This document shows positions 25,172 through 37,233 of a DNA stretch of 64,000 bases, piece after piece. This stretch comes from Verrucomicrobiota bacterium. GTDB taxonomy: Bacteria > Verrucomicrobiota > Verrucomicrobiia > Verrucomicrobiales > Verrucomicrobiaceae. The translations under genes and the position numbers were made by a program. How positions within the stretch are numbered: position 1 is the stretch's first letter; every line of letters begins with the position of its first letter. The notes under the pieces were generated by a model, which was not told where the DNA came from, made no database searches, and worked only from the letters and a program-made list of their open reading frames with translations. The DNA lies in contig JANYCZ010000055.1 in assembly GCA_025360015.1 (NCBI GenBank), positions 58,791 through 122,790 of the forward strand, given 5' to 3'.

Positions 25172-26722
25172 ATGCTCCGCCATCACTCAGCATTCCTTTT
25201 GCTTTCGTCATTCGTCATTCTGCATCCCTCCTTCGCGGCAGAGCCGCCCCCCAACATTCTTTTCGCCATCGCGGATGACTGGGGCCCGCATGCCAGCGCC
25301 TACGGCACGCCATGGGTGAAGACGCCGAACTTTGACCGCGTGGCCAAGGAAGGACTGCTCTTCAGCAGCGCCTACACGCCAAATGCGAAGTGCGCACCCT
25401 CACGCGCCTGCATTCTCACCGGGCGCAATTCGTGGCAGCTCAAGGAGGCGGCAAATCACATCTGCTACTTCCCGCCGGAGTTCAAAGGCTGGGGCGAGGC
25501 GCTGGCAGAGAAAGGCTGGAACGTGGGCTACACCACCAAGGGCTGGGGCCCCGGCGTGGCGAATGATGCGAATGGCAAACCACGCCAGATGACGGGCACG
25601 CCTTACAACAAACGTCGAGCCGAACCACCCACGCCCGAAATCCTGAACTGCGACTACGCGGCCAACTTCAGCGATTTCCTCAATGCCGCACCGGCCGACA
25701 AACCCTGGTGCTTCTGGTATGGCAGCGTGGAGCCGCATCGCGGTTATGAATTCGGCAGCGGTGTCGCCAAGGGTGGCAAAAAGCTCACCGACATCGACCA
25801 CGTGCCTGCCTACTGGCCGGACAATGACGTGATCCGCAATGACATGCTCGACTACGCTTTTGAGGTGGAGCATTTTGATCGCCACCTCGGGCGCATGATC
25901 GCCGATCTCGAAAAACGTGGCCTGCTGGAGAACACGCTCGTCATCGTCACCGCAGACCACGGCATGCCCTTTCCGCGCAGCAAAGGCAACGCCAACGTGC
26001 AAGCCAACCACGTGCCGCTCGCGATGATGTGGAAGAAGGGCATTCTCCAACCCGGCCGCACCATCAGCGATTTCGTCAGCTTCATCGATCTCGCGCCGAC
26101 GCTCATCGAAGTCGCCGGATTGAAATGGAGAGACACCGGCATGGCGGAGTCACCGGGCCGCAGCCTGACGGACCTCTTTGCCAACAAGCCCACGCACACC
26201 CGTGATCACGTGCTCATCGGCAAGGAACGCACCGACATCGGCCGCCCGCATGATTGGGGCTACCCCATCCGCGCCATCGTGACGAAGGACAGTTTCTTCA
26301 TCGAGAACTTCGAACCCACCCGCTGGCCTGCAGGCAATCCCGAGACCGGTTATCTGGACTGCGACGGCGGTGCCACCAAGACCTTCATCCTCGATGCCCA
26401 CCGCAAAAACCCCACCGATCCCTTCTGGCAGCTCTGCTTTGGCCTGCGCCCCGGCACGGAATTCTACGATCTCAAAGCCGACCCCGATTTCGTGAATAAC
26501 CTCTCCACCGATCCACGCGCCACCGCTTTGCAAAATCAGATGCATGCCGAACTCAAGCAGCAGGGCGATCCGCGCATGGAGGGCAAAGGCGCCATCTTCG
26601 ACGAATACAAACACGCCAGCCCAGGCAATGCCGGCTTCTATGAGAAGTTCATGAGCGGCAAGACCATGAAGACCAACTGGATCACTCCCACCGACATCGA
26701 ACCCCGTCCCATCCTGCCATGA
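25172..26722 (+). CDS. Sulfatase 5 (heparan N-sulfatase-like)
   Basis: The protein has 516 residues from ATG 25172, with the signal [20 protein letters not shown]. The fold starts [18 protein letters not shown]. The formylglycine motif is C-A-P-S-R with Cys74. The second metal site [17 protein letters not shown] and the spacing resemble N-sulfoglucosamine sulfohydrolase (S1_8-type) enzymes, which remove N-linked sulfate from heparan-like glucosamine. The specificity is inferred from resemblance only. An upstream in-frame ATG at 25088 lies in the inverted repeat region and is not used here. The stop overlaps the ATG of the EF-hand gene (ATGA). Confidence 0.9.
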   Translation: MLRHHSAFLLLSSFVILHPSFAAEPPPNILFAIADDWGPHASAYGTPWVKTPNFDRVAKEGLLFSSAYTPNAKCAPSRACILTGRNSWQLKEAANHICYFPPEFKGWGEALAEKGWNVGYTTKGWGPGVANDANGKPRQMTGTPYNKRRAEPPTPEILNCDYAANFSDFLNAAPADKPWCFWYGSVEPHRGYEFGSGVAKGGKKLTDIDHVPAYWPDNDVIRNDMLDYAFEVEHFDRHLGRMIADLEKRGLLENTLVIVTADHGMPFPRSKGNANVQANHVPLAMMWKKGILQPGRTISDFVSFIDLAPTLIEVAGLKWRDTGMAESPGRSLTDLFANKPTHTRDHVLIGKERTDIGRPHDWGYPIRAIVTKDSFFIENFEPTRWPAGNPETGYLDCDGGATKTFILDAHRKNPTDPFWQLCFGLRPGTEFYDLKADPDFVNNLSTDPRATALQNQMHAELKQQGDPRMEGKGAIFDEYKHASPGNAGFYEKFMSGKTMKTNWITPTDIEPRPILP

Positions 26723-27189
26723 GACTTCCACTCCGCCGCATGAAGCCGCTCTTCATCATCATCCTGTTTATTTTCAATGCTCACACGCTGCCTGCGGCGG
26801 TGCCGGGCGCTGAATCGCTGGCCAGGCTCATCACGCAGGAGTTTGACACCAACGCGGACGGCATCCTTGACCAGGGTGAATGGCAGAACGGCATAGCTGG
26901 CAGCTTTGACCAGATGGACACGAATCACGACGGCTCGATCAAGCCGGAGGAAGTGGATGGCATGAGCGATGACATTGCGGCAGAAGCCGGAGACATCGGC
27001 GGAGTGATCCTGGTGGCGCTGATCAGGCAGTCGCTGCTCGCGCTCGATCAAGACGGCGACAAGGCCGTCAACCGCAAGGAGTTCAACACGCTCACCGATG
27101 GCCTCTTCACCAAGCTCGATGCCGACAAGAACGCCAGCCTCACACTCGCCGAATTGTCCGAACTGCCGGTGAAGATCATGACTAAGTAA
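26719..27189 (+). CDS. Exported EF-hand calcium-binding protein
   Basis: The 156-residue protein has four EF-hand-like loops: [39 protein letters not shown] and [13 protein letters not shown]. The first three are good calcium loops; the last is less canonical. A signal peptide follows the second Met ([20 protein letters not shown]), so translation may begin at 26740. The ATG at 26719 overlaps the sulfatase 5 stop and suggests coupling. Sulfatases use calcium, so co-expression is reasonable, but a buffering role is inference. A CCTTGTTGC hairpin follows the stop. Confidence 0.82.
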   Translation: MRLPLRRMKPLFIIILFIFNAHTLPAAVPGAESLARLITQEFDTNADGILDQGEWQNGIAGSFDQMDTNHDGSIKPEEVDGMSDDIAAEAGDIGGVILVALIRQSLLALDQDGDKAVNRKEFNTLTDGLFTKLDADKNASLTLAELSELPVKIMTK

Positions 27190-27213
27190 GGTGCAACTGG
27201 CTCATTAAAGTTG

Positions 27214-27234
27214 CCTTGTTGCTGTGCAACAAGG
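27214..27234. repeat. CCTTGTT hairpin repeat, copy 2
   Basis: A perfect 9-bp stem CCTTGTTGC/GCAACAAGG has the three-base loop TGT. It starts 25 nt after the EF-hand gene. It may act as a terminator-like or mRNA-stabilising structure. Confidence 0.6.
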
Positions 27235-27317
27235 GACACACATCTCCCTCTGGTTCGGTGTTAGGACCAAGGGTTTGCTGCGAAAGCCAACGAAGCGTCC
27301 GCGTACTCTCCAGCACC

Positions 27318-28487
27318 ATGACCCACCGCAGCCGCTTCCTCGCCACCACCGTCGCTCTCGCTTTCCCTTTCATCGCACGCGGAGCCACGCCTACGGCGAA
27401 GATTCTCGAAACGAAAGTGATCTCCCAGCAGCCGGAGTTTTATCATGGCTGGTCCACCGTGGCACGCAGGCAGAATGGTGAGCTGTGGGTCTCATGGTCC
27501 GGCGGCCGTGAATCCCACGTGTGCCCCTTTGGGCAGGTGCATGCCATGACCTCGCGTGACAACGGCGCCACCTGGACCTGGCCGCGCGTGCTGCTGGACA
27601 CCGCCATGGATGATCGCGACTCCGGCGTGCTGGAAACCGCGAAGGGCACCCTCATCGTCACCACCTTCACCTCACTGGCCTATGAGGCTCATTTCAAGAA
27701 AGCCACCACCCTCGGCGTACAAACGGACAAAGGCTGGACCTCGAAAACGATGCCGCAGGAACAGTTTGTGAAGTGGAAGGCCGCGCACGAGCGCCTCAAT
27801 GACGAAGAGCGCAAAGCAGAACTCGGCGAATGGGCGATCCGCTCCACCGATGGTGGCAGGTCTTGGTCCATCCGCATCCCCACCATCGTGAACAGTCCGC
27901 ATGGCCCCATTCAGCTCAAGGACGGCCGCCTGCTCTATGCGGGCAAGCAGCTCTGGACCGAGGACAAAAAGGTTGGCGTGGCGGAATCAAAAGACGACGG
28001 CCAAACCTGGCAGTGGCTCGCGGAAATCCCCACCCGCAAAGGCGACAACGCGTCCAAGGCTTATCACGAACTGCATGCGGTGGAGGCAGCGGACGGCACG
28101 CTCATCGCGCAGATCCGCAATCACACCGAATCCGACAAGGGCATGACTTTACAGACCGAGTCCAAGGACGGCGGCAAGACCTGGAGCGAGCCGCGCAGCA
28201 CCGGCGTGTATGGCCTGCCCTCCCACCTGCTGCGCCTGCGCGATGGACGGCTGCTCATGACCTACGGCCACCGCCGCAAGCCCTTCGGCAACCAAGCCCG
28301 CATCAGCAGCGACAACGGCCAGACCTGGGGCGAAGCAATGATCATCTCCGGCGACGGCATCGGCGGTGATCTCGGCTACCCCAGCACCGTCGAGCTGGCG
28401 GATGGCACGCTGCTCACCATCTGGTATGAGACGATGAAGGAGCCCAAGCTCGCCGTGCTCCGCCAGGCGACATGGCGGATTGAGTGA
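27318..28487 (+). CDS. Exported sialidase-like (BNR repeat) protein
   Basis: The protein has 389 residues from ATG 27318, with the signal MTHRSRFLATTVALAFPFIA. It carries five Asp-box-like motifs spaced along a six-bladed propeller: SRDNGATWTW, STDGGRSWS, SKDDGQTWQW, SKDGGKTWSEP and SSDNGQTWGEA. These mark the sialidase/neuraminidase superfamily. Catalytic Arg and Tyr residues cannot be assigned by eye, so activity on sialic acid is not proven; many verrucomicrobial members act on other sugars. It follows the sulfatase run on the same strand and is 45 nt upstream of the PQQ-type propeller gene. Confidence 0.85.
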   Translation: MTHRSRFLATTVALAFPFIARGATPTAKILETKVISQQPEFYHGWSTVARRQNGELWVSWSGGRESHVCPFGQVHAMTSRDNGATWTWPRVLLDTAMDDRDSGVLETAKGTLIVTTFTSLAYEAHFKKATTLGVQTDKGWTSKTMPQEQFVKWKAAHERLNDEERKAELGEWAIRSTDGGRSWSIRIPTIVNSPHGPIQLKDGRLLYAGKQLWTEDKKVGVAESKDDGQTWQWLAEIPTRKGDNASKAYHELHAVEAADGTLIAQIRNHTESDKGMTLQTESKDGGKTWSEPRSTGVYGLPSHLLRLRDGRLLMTYGHRRKPFGNQARISSDNGQTWGEAMIISGDGIGGDLGYPSTVELADGTLLTIWYETMKEPKLAVLRQATWRIE

Positions 28488-28532
28488 CGCGGCGAGTGAA
28501 AGACTCGCTCACGTTTTCCGCTTCATATCCTC

Positions 28533-29942
28533 ATGCTGCTTCGCCACGCCCTGTGCTCCGCTCTCCTCCTCACGCCCTGCTTCGCTGAGACCAACTGGCC
28601 GCAGTTTCGTGGCGAGGGCGGACTCGGCATCGGCACAGGCAGGCCGCCGGTGGAGTTTTCGAACACGAAGAACTTGAAGTGGCAGGTGGAGGTGCCGTTT
28701 GGGCATTCGTCGCCCTGCATCTGGCAGGACAAAATCGCGCTCACCGGTCTCGATGCCGGCAAGCTGGTCACATTTTGCCTGAACCGTGCGGATGGGCGTG
28801 AACTGTGGCGTGCGGCGGCCCCATCGGAAAAGATCGAAGGCGCGCACCGCGTCGGCAGTCCAGCCACACCGACCTGCTGCACGGATGGCACGCGCCTCAT
28901 CACCTACTTCGGCTCTTACGGTGTGCTGGCATACGACTGGAACGGCAAGGTGCTTTGGCAGAAGCCCCTGCCCACGCCCATCGTGGAGTTTGGCACCAGC
29001 GCCTCGCCCATCATTGCGGATGGCAAGGTCATCATCGTCGCGGATCAGGATGTGGGCAGCTACATGATCGCGCTGGATGTAAAGACGGGTGCGCCCGTGT
29101 GGCGTGTGGACCGCAGCGAATTCCGCCGCAGCTTTTGCACCCCGTTTATCTGGCGGCATGACGGCATCGAAGAACTCATCGTGAGCGGATCGCTCTGGAC
29201 GCGCAGCTACGATCTCAAGGACGGCAAGCTGCGCTGGTCCGCCGGTGGCATGGCCCGTGTGTCGAATACCAGTCCGATTGCGCTGGACGATGTGCTGCTC
29301 GTCTGCGGCTGGAACGCGGGGGGGGATCCAGACGACCGCGTGGAGATGGAGCCGCATGCAGCCTTCCTCACTGCGCATGACGCGGACAAAAACGGCCAGC
29401 TCACTGAGGCGGAATTCCCCGCCGGTCCGCTACGCGATCGCTTCACGATCATCGACGCCGACAAGGACGGCAAAGTCAACCAGGCCGAATACGACGCCAT
29501 GCGCGCCATCTTCGCCAAAGCGGCCAACCAGCTCTTCGCCATCAAGGCCGGTGGCGGCGGTGACATCACGGACACGCACGTCCTCTGGCGGCAGACCAAG
29601 CACCTGCCCTATGTGTTCTCTCCCGTGATTGCGAACGGCCGCCTCTTCACCGTGAAAGGTGGCGGCCTCGCCTCCGCCTACGATGCCCGCAGCGGCAGCC
29701 CCATCTTCCAAGCCGAACGCCTCGATGCCTCAGGCGAGTACTATGCCTCCGCCGTCACCGCCGATGGCCGCGTGTACGTCACCTCCCAGCGTGGCGTCGT
29801 CTCCGTGCTCGCTGCCACCAGCGACACACTGAAAGTCCTCGCCAAAAACGACCTCAACGCCCCCGTCTTCGCTTCACCTGCCATTGTCGATGGCGTGATC
29901 TATGTCCGCACGAACAAGCACCTGTCCGCATTTGGGGGGTAG
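28533..29942 (+). CDS. PQQ-like beta-propeller protein with inserted EF-hand pair
   Basis: The exported 469-residue protein has the signal MLLRHALCSALLLTPCFA. Propeller blades of the PQQ/PQQ_2 type are seen as repeats such as LVTFCLNRADGRELW, VLAYDWNGKVLWQKPLP and MIALDVKTGAPVWRVD. At about residues 275-330 an EF-hand pair interrupts the propeller (DADKNGQLTEAEF and DADKDGKVNQAEY) before the remaining blades resume. No PQQ-ligating dehydrogenase motifs are visible, so this is probably a structural or binding propeller and not an enzyme. It is the last gene of the co-directional glycan run. Confidence 0.87.
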   Translation: MLLRHALCSALLLTPCFAETNWPQFRGEGGLGIGTGRPPVEFSNTKNLKWQVEVPFGHSSPCIWQDKIALTGLDAGKLVTFCLNRADGRELWRAAAPSEKIEGAHRVGSPATPTCCTDGTRLITYFGSYGVLAYDWNGKVLWQKPLPTPIVEFGTSASPIIADGKVIIVADQDVGSYMIALDVKTGAPVWRVDRSEFRRSFCTPFIWRHDGIEELIVSGSLWTRSYDLKDGKLRWSAGGMARVSNTSPIALDDVLLVCGWNAGGDPDDRVEMEPHAAFLTAHDADKNGQLTEAEFPAGPLRDRFTIIDADKDGKVNQAEYDAMRAIFAKAANQLFAIKAGGGGDITDTHVLWRQTKHLPYVFSPVIANGRLFTVKGGGLASAYDARSGSPIFQAERLDASGEYYASAVTADGRVYVTSQRGVVSVLAATSDTLKVLAKNDLNAPVFASPAIVDGVIYVRTNKHLSAFGG

Positions 29943-30057
29943 AAGCCCTGAGGGCTGGCACAACAGTAGCCGTGGAGTCGCTTTATCTCTGAGATGCATG
30001 GAATGAGCCTGTGTCTTCACAGACTCATCCGCAGCATCTTCTCAACGCTGAGAGTTG

Positions 30058-32424
<2,367 letters not shown>

Positions 32425-32889
32425 TCAGTGCGCAGGCGCTGGCTGGCCCGTGAGGAGGGCGTCCATTTTGTCCATGCAGGAGTTCCACCCGGTGCTGTGG
32501 TTGCCCCGGCTTTCGGCGGATGGGAAGCCCGTGTGGATGAGACGCAGCTCGGTTTGATCGCCGCTGGCGATGAACTCCACCGTCACCACGGATTCGCAGC
32601 CCGCCCAGTCTTCATCCCCTTCATACGTCCAGGTGAAGGCGACCTTCGCCGGCGGCTCGATCTCACGATAGACCCCCGTGACAATGAAAGTCTCTCCGCT
32701 CTCCGGCTGATGCGTTTCGAGACGGTAGCTGCCGCCGACACGGAAGTCCGTGGTGCAGGTGGTGGTCTTGCCGCCGCAGCCAAACCACTGGTTCATGGAC
32801 TCAGCAGTGGTGAAGGCGGCAAATACGCGCTCGCGCGGGGCTTTGAAGAGGCGAGTGAGTTTCAGGGTATCGTTTTCGATGGTGGGCAT
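32425..32889 (-). CDS. AHSA1/SRPBCC-type protein
   Basis: The protein has 154 residues from ATG 32889 (MPTIENDTLKLTRLFKAPRE). It shows the START-like fold pattern of activator-of-Hsp90 homologues: a first strand with the RVFAAFT motif, MNQWFGCGGK, YRLETHQPESGE and FTWTYEGDEDWAGC. The family binds small hydrophobic molecules or acts in stress, often downstream of ArsR-type regulators. No ArsR gene is adjacent. The upstream in-frame ATG at 32916 is less likely. Confidence 0.85.
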   Translation of the reverse strand: MPTIENDTLKLTRLFKAPRERVFAAFTTAESMNQWFGCGGKTTTCTTDFRVGGSYRLETHQPESGETFIVTGVYREIEPPAKVAFTWTYEGDEDWAGCESVVTVEFIASGDQTELRLIHTGFPSAESRGNHSTGWNSCMDKMDALLTGQPAPAH

Positions 32890-32957
32890 GGGCGATGTAG
32901 GGTGGGTGAAGCGCAATCAATTAACCATTTGGTTAAATATACAAGGGAAAATTTTGC

Positions 32958-34697
32958 TCACCGCAATGCGGCCCGTATGGCCGGCACGAGCAACTCTGCC
33001 ACAAGCTGCTGGCCGAGGTCATTCGGGTGCATGCCGTCCAGCAGCATGCCTTCAATGCTGGTCTGGTGCTGCTTCGCAAACTCAGGGTAGGCCGCACGTA
33101 CATCCACCAGCGGCACTTTCAGTTCTACGGCGAGCTTGCGCAGGGCGTCGTTGTATCCGGCCAGCGTGCCTGAATCAAAGCCGTCTTCAGCAGCGGGATC
33201 ATACGGCGGTTTGCCATACAGTTCCTTGAGCTTCGGCGTCCAGCGCAGCGGATTCGTTGTCATGAGGATGACCCTGGCCTGCGCCTTCCGCGCGTCAGCG
33301 ATCATGCGGCGCAAGTTGCTGAGGTATTCCGCCAGCGGTACGCGCGGCTTGGTTGCGGGCGGAGTCTGCCAGACATTCACGGCGCTGTCGTTGATGCCAA
33401 ACTGCATCACCACCAGGCGTGGTTTGTACTGCAGCACGTCGCTTTGCAGCCGCTTCAGCGCATCGCGCGTGGTGTTGCCGCCGATACCGGCATTGAAAAC
33501 ACCCGTCGTTGATCCAGCGCTTTGCAGCGCGGCCTCCACCCGTGTGGCATACACCTTGAGGCTGCCGCGCGGCGCGGTCGTCGAGTCGCCAAACATGATG
33601 ATGCTGCCGGGTTTCGGCTCTGGCTTGGGCGGCGGGACAAAGACGGGAATTTCACCTGCGCCGAGGTCCGCTGCATTCACCTTCATGCGCAGGCCGCCCT
33701 GCATCGTGGTGATCCACAGCTCACCCGGTTTGCGCTCGTAGAGGTAAGGATAGGACAGCCGCGCACCCGTCACATAATTCGCCGCCACGATGACGGGCTT
33801 AGACCACGTGGCCGCTTCATCCTCCGAAAAGGCGAGCGACAGCTCCACCCGGCTGGAGCCGTTTTTCGGATCATGGCGCGGCGGCGCATTCCACAGCAGC
33901 GCGATGCGGCCGTCACTCAACCGGTTCAACTGCGGGCAGCAGGTGACAGAGGCGATCTTCGTGGCCTGCAATCCCGTCCACTTCAAACCATCGCGCGAAG
34001 TCGCCTCCCACAGAAAGCCCGACTCCGTGCGCAGCAGCAGGTAGAGCGAGCCGTCTTTGCGCTCGACGACCGTACCTTCAATGGAGCCCGCGTGATCGTG
34101 CGCGCCTACGCCGTAGTCCAGCACATCGCCACGCTGCCAGCTTTTGCCGAGATCATCCGATACCCACATCACCGTGGCATGCCGCCGCTGCGGGATGATT
34201 TCCTGCCCCACCAGCACGATGCGGCCCGTCTTCATTTGAATCATCGAGTGAATGCAGCCGCACCACGGATCACTGAGCTTCACCGGCGTCTCCCACGTTT
34301 TGCCATCGTCCGTGCTGCGGCAGGAATACGTCGGCAGCACAAACGCCCGCCAGTCCACGCCCGGCTCACCCCAGTGCCAGCCCTTGGGCTCCTTGCGTTC
34401 CGCGCTGTTCATCCATGCCGAGATGATGACGCCCTCGCGGGTGCGCAGCAGCGCGCGTTCACTGCTCACGGAAAACTTCGCCGCATCCGCAAACAACGCC
34501 GTACTGCTCCAGGTGCGGCCTTCATCCGTGCTGCGCAGCGCGTTCTTCGCATCGATGCACAGCACCCCGCCGTCCGCTGCAGTGATAAACGGCCCCTGAT
34601 GCGCGAAGGGCAGCGCCGCCGCTTTTGGATGCAGCGTGGGTGAATTAGCGGCTGAGGCGCTGACGCAGAGGAGCAGCAAGGGGAAAAGAAATCTCAT
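32958..34697 (-). CDS. Two-domain exported enzyme: sialidase-like propeller fused to SGNH/GDSL hydrolase
   Basis: The 579-residue protein has the signal MRFLFPLLLLCVSASA. Residues about 20-355 form a BNR propeller with Asp-boxes STDEGRTWSS, STDDGKTWET, SDDLGKSWQ and SEDEAATWSKP. A Pro/Lys linker (PPPKPEPKPGS) leads to an SGNH hydrolase from about residue 365. Its block I is IIMFGDSTTAP, block II Gly/Asn is GIGGNTTRD, block III is VMQFGINDS, and block V is LDGMHPNDLG with the catalytic Asp and His. SGNH enzymes often deacetylate glycans, so the fusion could remove O-acetyl groups and cleave a sugar. That is inference. It is upstream of the PhoD-like gene on the minus strand in genome order, but transcribed separately. 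Confidence 0.88.
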   Translation of the reverse strand: MRFLFPLLLLCVSASAANSPTLHPKAAALPFAHQGPFITAADGGVLCIDAKNALRSTDEGRTWSSTALFADAAKFSVSSERALLRTREGVIISAWMNSAERKEPKGWHWGEPGVDWRAFVLPTYSCRSTDDGKTWETPVKLSDPWCGCIHSMIQMKTGRIVLVGQEIIPQRRHATVMWVSDDLGKSWQRGDVLDYGVGAHDHAGSIEGTVVERKDGSLYLLLRTESGFLWEATSRDGLKWTGLQATKIASVTCCPQLNRLSDGRIALLWNAPPRHDPKNGSSRVELSLAFSEDEAATWSKPVIVAANYVTGARLSYPYLYERKPGELWITTMQGGLRMKVNAADLGAGEIPVFVPPPKPEPKPGSIIMFGDSTTAPRGSLKVYATRVEAALQSAGSTTGVFNAGIGGNTTRDALKRLQSDVLQYKPRLVVMQFGINDSAVNVWQTPPATKPRVPLAEYLSNLRRMIADARKAQARVILMTTNPLRWTPKLKELYGKPPYDPAAEDGFDSGTLAGYNDALRKLAVELKVPLVDVRAAYPEFAKQHQTSIEGMLLDGMHPNDLGQQLVAELLVPAIRAALR

Positions 34698-34804
34698 GGT
34701 GATTCATTTCTACGCATTCAAACAAGAGGTTGTACTCATGACGCTCTGGTCCTGCGCGCAGACCAGCAGCAGCGCGGACAAGCCTGCCCGTCGTACTACA
34801 GCCA

Positions 34805-37162
34805 TCACCCCATCACATTCTCACCCCGGTTTTCCTGCTGCTGCAGCGTCACCGGCCAGCCAGGAAATTGATTCGTCAGCTTCCCATCCTTCACATCAAC
34901 AAGGAAGCGGAAGGACTCGATGAAGTAGGTCTTCTTCACTGTATCGAAAGTGATGAAGCCAAAGCCGCTGCCTTTCTCATGCGCCTTGTCATAACGGTTC
35001 GCCGCCTGCCCGACCTCCGGATTGCCGACGGCATAGACGTAGGCCTTGTTGCCAAAGCCGTCGAGATACTCGCCCGTGTTGGCCTGCCCATGTTTCGGCC
35101 GGTTCTCATGCGGCATCTTCATTTCATCCGGCCGCCACCAGCGCGGATAACCGGCGGAAATGGCCGGCGTGCAGAAGGACCAGTTGCTGTCGCGCTGCTT
35201 GTGCACGCCATACTGAGTCAGCGTGGTGATGTGTTGGTCACCGTTGATGTGCAGCGCCATGGAGGGCCGCATGATTTCCACCGCCCGATTGCGCGGCGTC
35301 TGCGGCCAGCTTCCTGAATCAAGATCGGCCTTCAAGTAACCATCCGGCCCGCCATGATGCGTCGCCACATTGGCAAACACCGTCTGGCTCAGCACGGCCT
35401 TCAGCGTGTGCCCGCGCCAGTCCTGCGCCCATTTTTTGAGAAACTCCTCCTGCCGTTCACCCAGCAGCACGAGGCCCGGCTTGTCGAGCTTCGAGGTGTC
35501 AAAGTTCGCATCTGGCACGTGGTCAGCGCGACCACTGCCCGTCTCCACGTGCTCCGGCCCGCTCTTCCACTGGCGGTCCGCAATGATCGCGAAGCTCACT
35601 CCGCCATACACCATGTCGCCGTAATACACGCTGATGTCCTGTAGCGCCGGCTTGGGATCATACGCATCCGGATGATGCGCCACATTGGTTTTGTGCACCG
35701 CATTCACCATCCGCGCAGGTTCGATGTAGCCGCCCTTCGAAGATGCCCCTGTATCTCCCACCTCCATCTTCTTGCCGCCCTCGCCCCAGAGGTTGCCTTG
35801 GAACACATCGTGGTCATCCGGCAGGCACAGCGTCGGCGTATTGCGCATGATCTCGCGGAAGGCCCAGCCATGCTGGTAAAACTTGCGCAGGTAGTTCAGG
35901 ATCGCCGGCTCCGCAGGTTCACGGATGATGCCAAAGCCGCCATGGTTCTCGTAGATTTGATCGCCTGAGAAGAAGACCAGATCAGGATCCAGCTTCAGCA
36001 AATTCTCCGCCACCGGCGCATACGGAAAGCCGTAGTCGTTCTGACAGGTCAGCGCGGCCATGCGCAGCGGCCGGCCCCCAGGATTCGCCTTGATCGTGCC
36101 CGTCCACTCATACATTGATTCATCGCTGCCGTCCCTGTGCTGCTCACGGTACACCACCTTGTAGGGCGTGGCCTGCTTCGCATTCCACTTGGGAATGCGG
36201 AAGGTCGCCACCCACGCATCCGGGTCCAGCTTCGCCTCACCGAGCGATTTCCACGCCCCGCCCTGCTGCACCTGCAGTTCGACTACTTGATTGTCCTTGG
36301 CACCCAGCGGTGCGGTCAGCGCGCTGAGTTTCATCACGAAGCCCTCATCCGTTCGCGAATCGCTCAGCGAATACATCGCCCACAACAGCGGCCCGAAACA
36401 GTTCTCCGGTTTCACGGTAAAGGCCGCGCCATACAGCTCCCAGTTTTGAAACCGGTAGCGTCCAGTACCGGCGGCGCCCGCCCTGGCCTTGTTCTGATTC
36501 TTCTTCGCACCCGCCACTGCACCCGCGGCGAAGTTGTTAGCGATCGACACATTACCTAGAATCTCATACGCATCGAACGTGTGCGTGAGCGTGCCCAGCT
36601 CCGCACCAGAGTCAACGGCATTCGCCGTGAGCTTCAGCATGCACTTGTCACCCTCGGCTGCGCCCTTGAGCGTTAGACGCACCTGCTTCAATGCACTGCC
36701 GTCTTTGATCGGCGTGGTCTTCGGCCCCAGCAGCAGATTATCTCCCTGCCACCCGGCGTTAATGCCTTTCTGCACGAAACAGTTGCTGCGATGTTCATTG
36801 ATCTCGCTGCGAATGCCAATGCGGAAGCCCGCGCCACCGTCGGATTTCCCGATCTCCAGCCGCGTCAGCGTCACCTCCATGTGGAAAGTGTCGTTCTGTG
36901 TCACCTGATGCGTCAGCGAATGCACGCTGCGCCCGCCGCCCATGTGCAGGCACTCCGCGCCACCCTCGCTCACGCGCCAGTCTTCCATCGGATTGGCCCA
37001 GAACTGGCCGCCCAGAAACACGCGGTCATTCGCCCGGGTCCAGACATCGTTTTTGATTCTCTTGGCTGGCCCGGCATACGCGGCGTCACGGCCCCCGAGG
37101 CCCAAGAGCGTGCCTGCCGTCATCAGCTTGAGTCCAGTGCGTCGGGAGATGTTCCGTTTCAT
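34805..37162 (-). CDS. PhoD-like metallophosphatase with large N-terminal region, Tat-exported
   Basis: The 785-residue protein begins with a twin-arginine signal [20 protein letters not shown]. Residues about 45-270 form an extended beta region resembling a concanavalin/DUF1080-like fold. A PhoD-type domain follows. It contains [11 protein letters not shown], the metal ligands [13 protein letters not shown] and [17 protein letters not shown] and the late [11 protein letters not shown]. PhoD enzymes are phosphodiesterases/phosphatases using Fe and Ca, exported folded by Tat, which suits the twin-Arg. It could release phosphate from teichoic-like or other polymers. Its catalytic specificity is not known. 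Confidence 0.87.
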   Translation of the reverse strand: MKRNISRRTGLKLMTAGTLLGLGGRDAAYAGPAKRIKNDVWTRANDRVFLGGQFWANPMEDWRVSEGGAECLHMGGGRSVHSLTHQVTQNDTFHMEVTLTRLEIGKSDGGAGFRIGIRSEINEHRSNCFVQKGINAGWQGDNLLLGPKTTPIKDGSALKQVRLTLKGAAEGDKCMLKLTANAVDSGAELGTLTHTFDAYEILGNVSIANNFAAGAVAGAKKNQNKARAGAAGTGRYRFQNWELYGAAFTVKPENCFGPLLWAMYSLSDSRTDEGFVMKLSALTAPLGAKDNQVVELQVQQGGAWKSLGEAKLDPDAWVATFRIPKWNAKQATPYKVVYREQHRDGSDESMYEWTGTIKANPGGRPLRMAALTCQNDYGFPYAPVAENLLKLDPDLVFFSGDQIYENHGGFGIIREPAEPAILNYLRKFYQHGWAFREIMRNTPTLCLPDDHDVFQGNLWGEGGKKMEVGDTGASSKGGYIEPARMVNAVHKTNVAHHPDAYDPKPALQDISVYYGDMVYGGVSFAIIADRQWKSGPEHVETGSGRADHVPDANFDTSKLDKPGLVLLGERQEEFLKKWAQDWRGHTLKAVLSQTVFANVATHHGGPDGYLKADLDSGSWPQTPRNRAVEIMRPSMALHINGDQHITTLTQYGVHKQRDSNWSFCTPAISAGYPRWWRPDEMKMPHENRPKHGQANTGEYLDGFGNKAYVYAVGNPEVGQAANRYDKAHEKGSGFGFITFDTVKKTYFIESFRFLVDVKDGKLTNQFPGWPVTLQQQENRGENVMG

Positions 37163-37233
37163 GAGTGCGATGCAACGTCAGCACCGCGCCTCACCCATCA
37201 GCAAATTTCGGGATTTTTGCCCGCTTGGAAACG

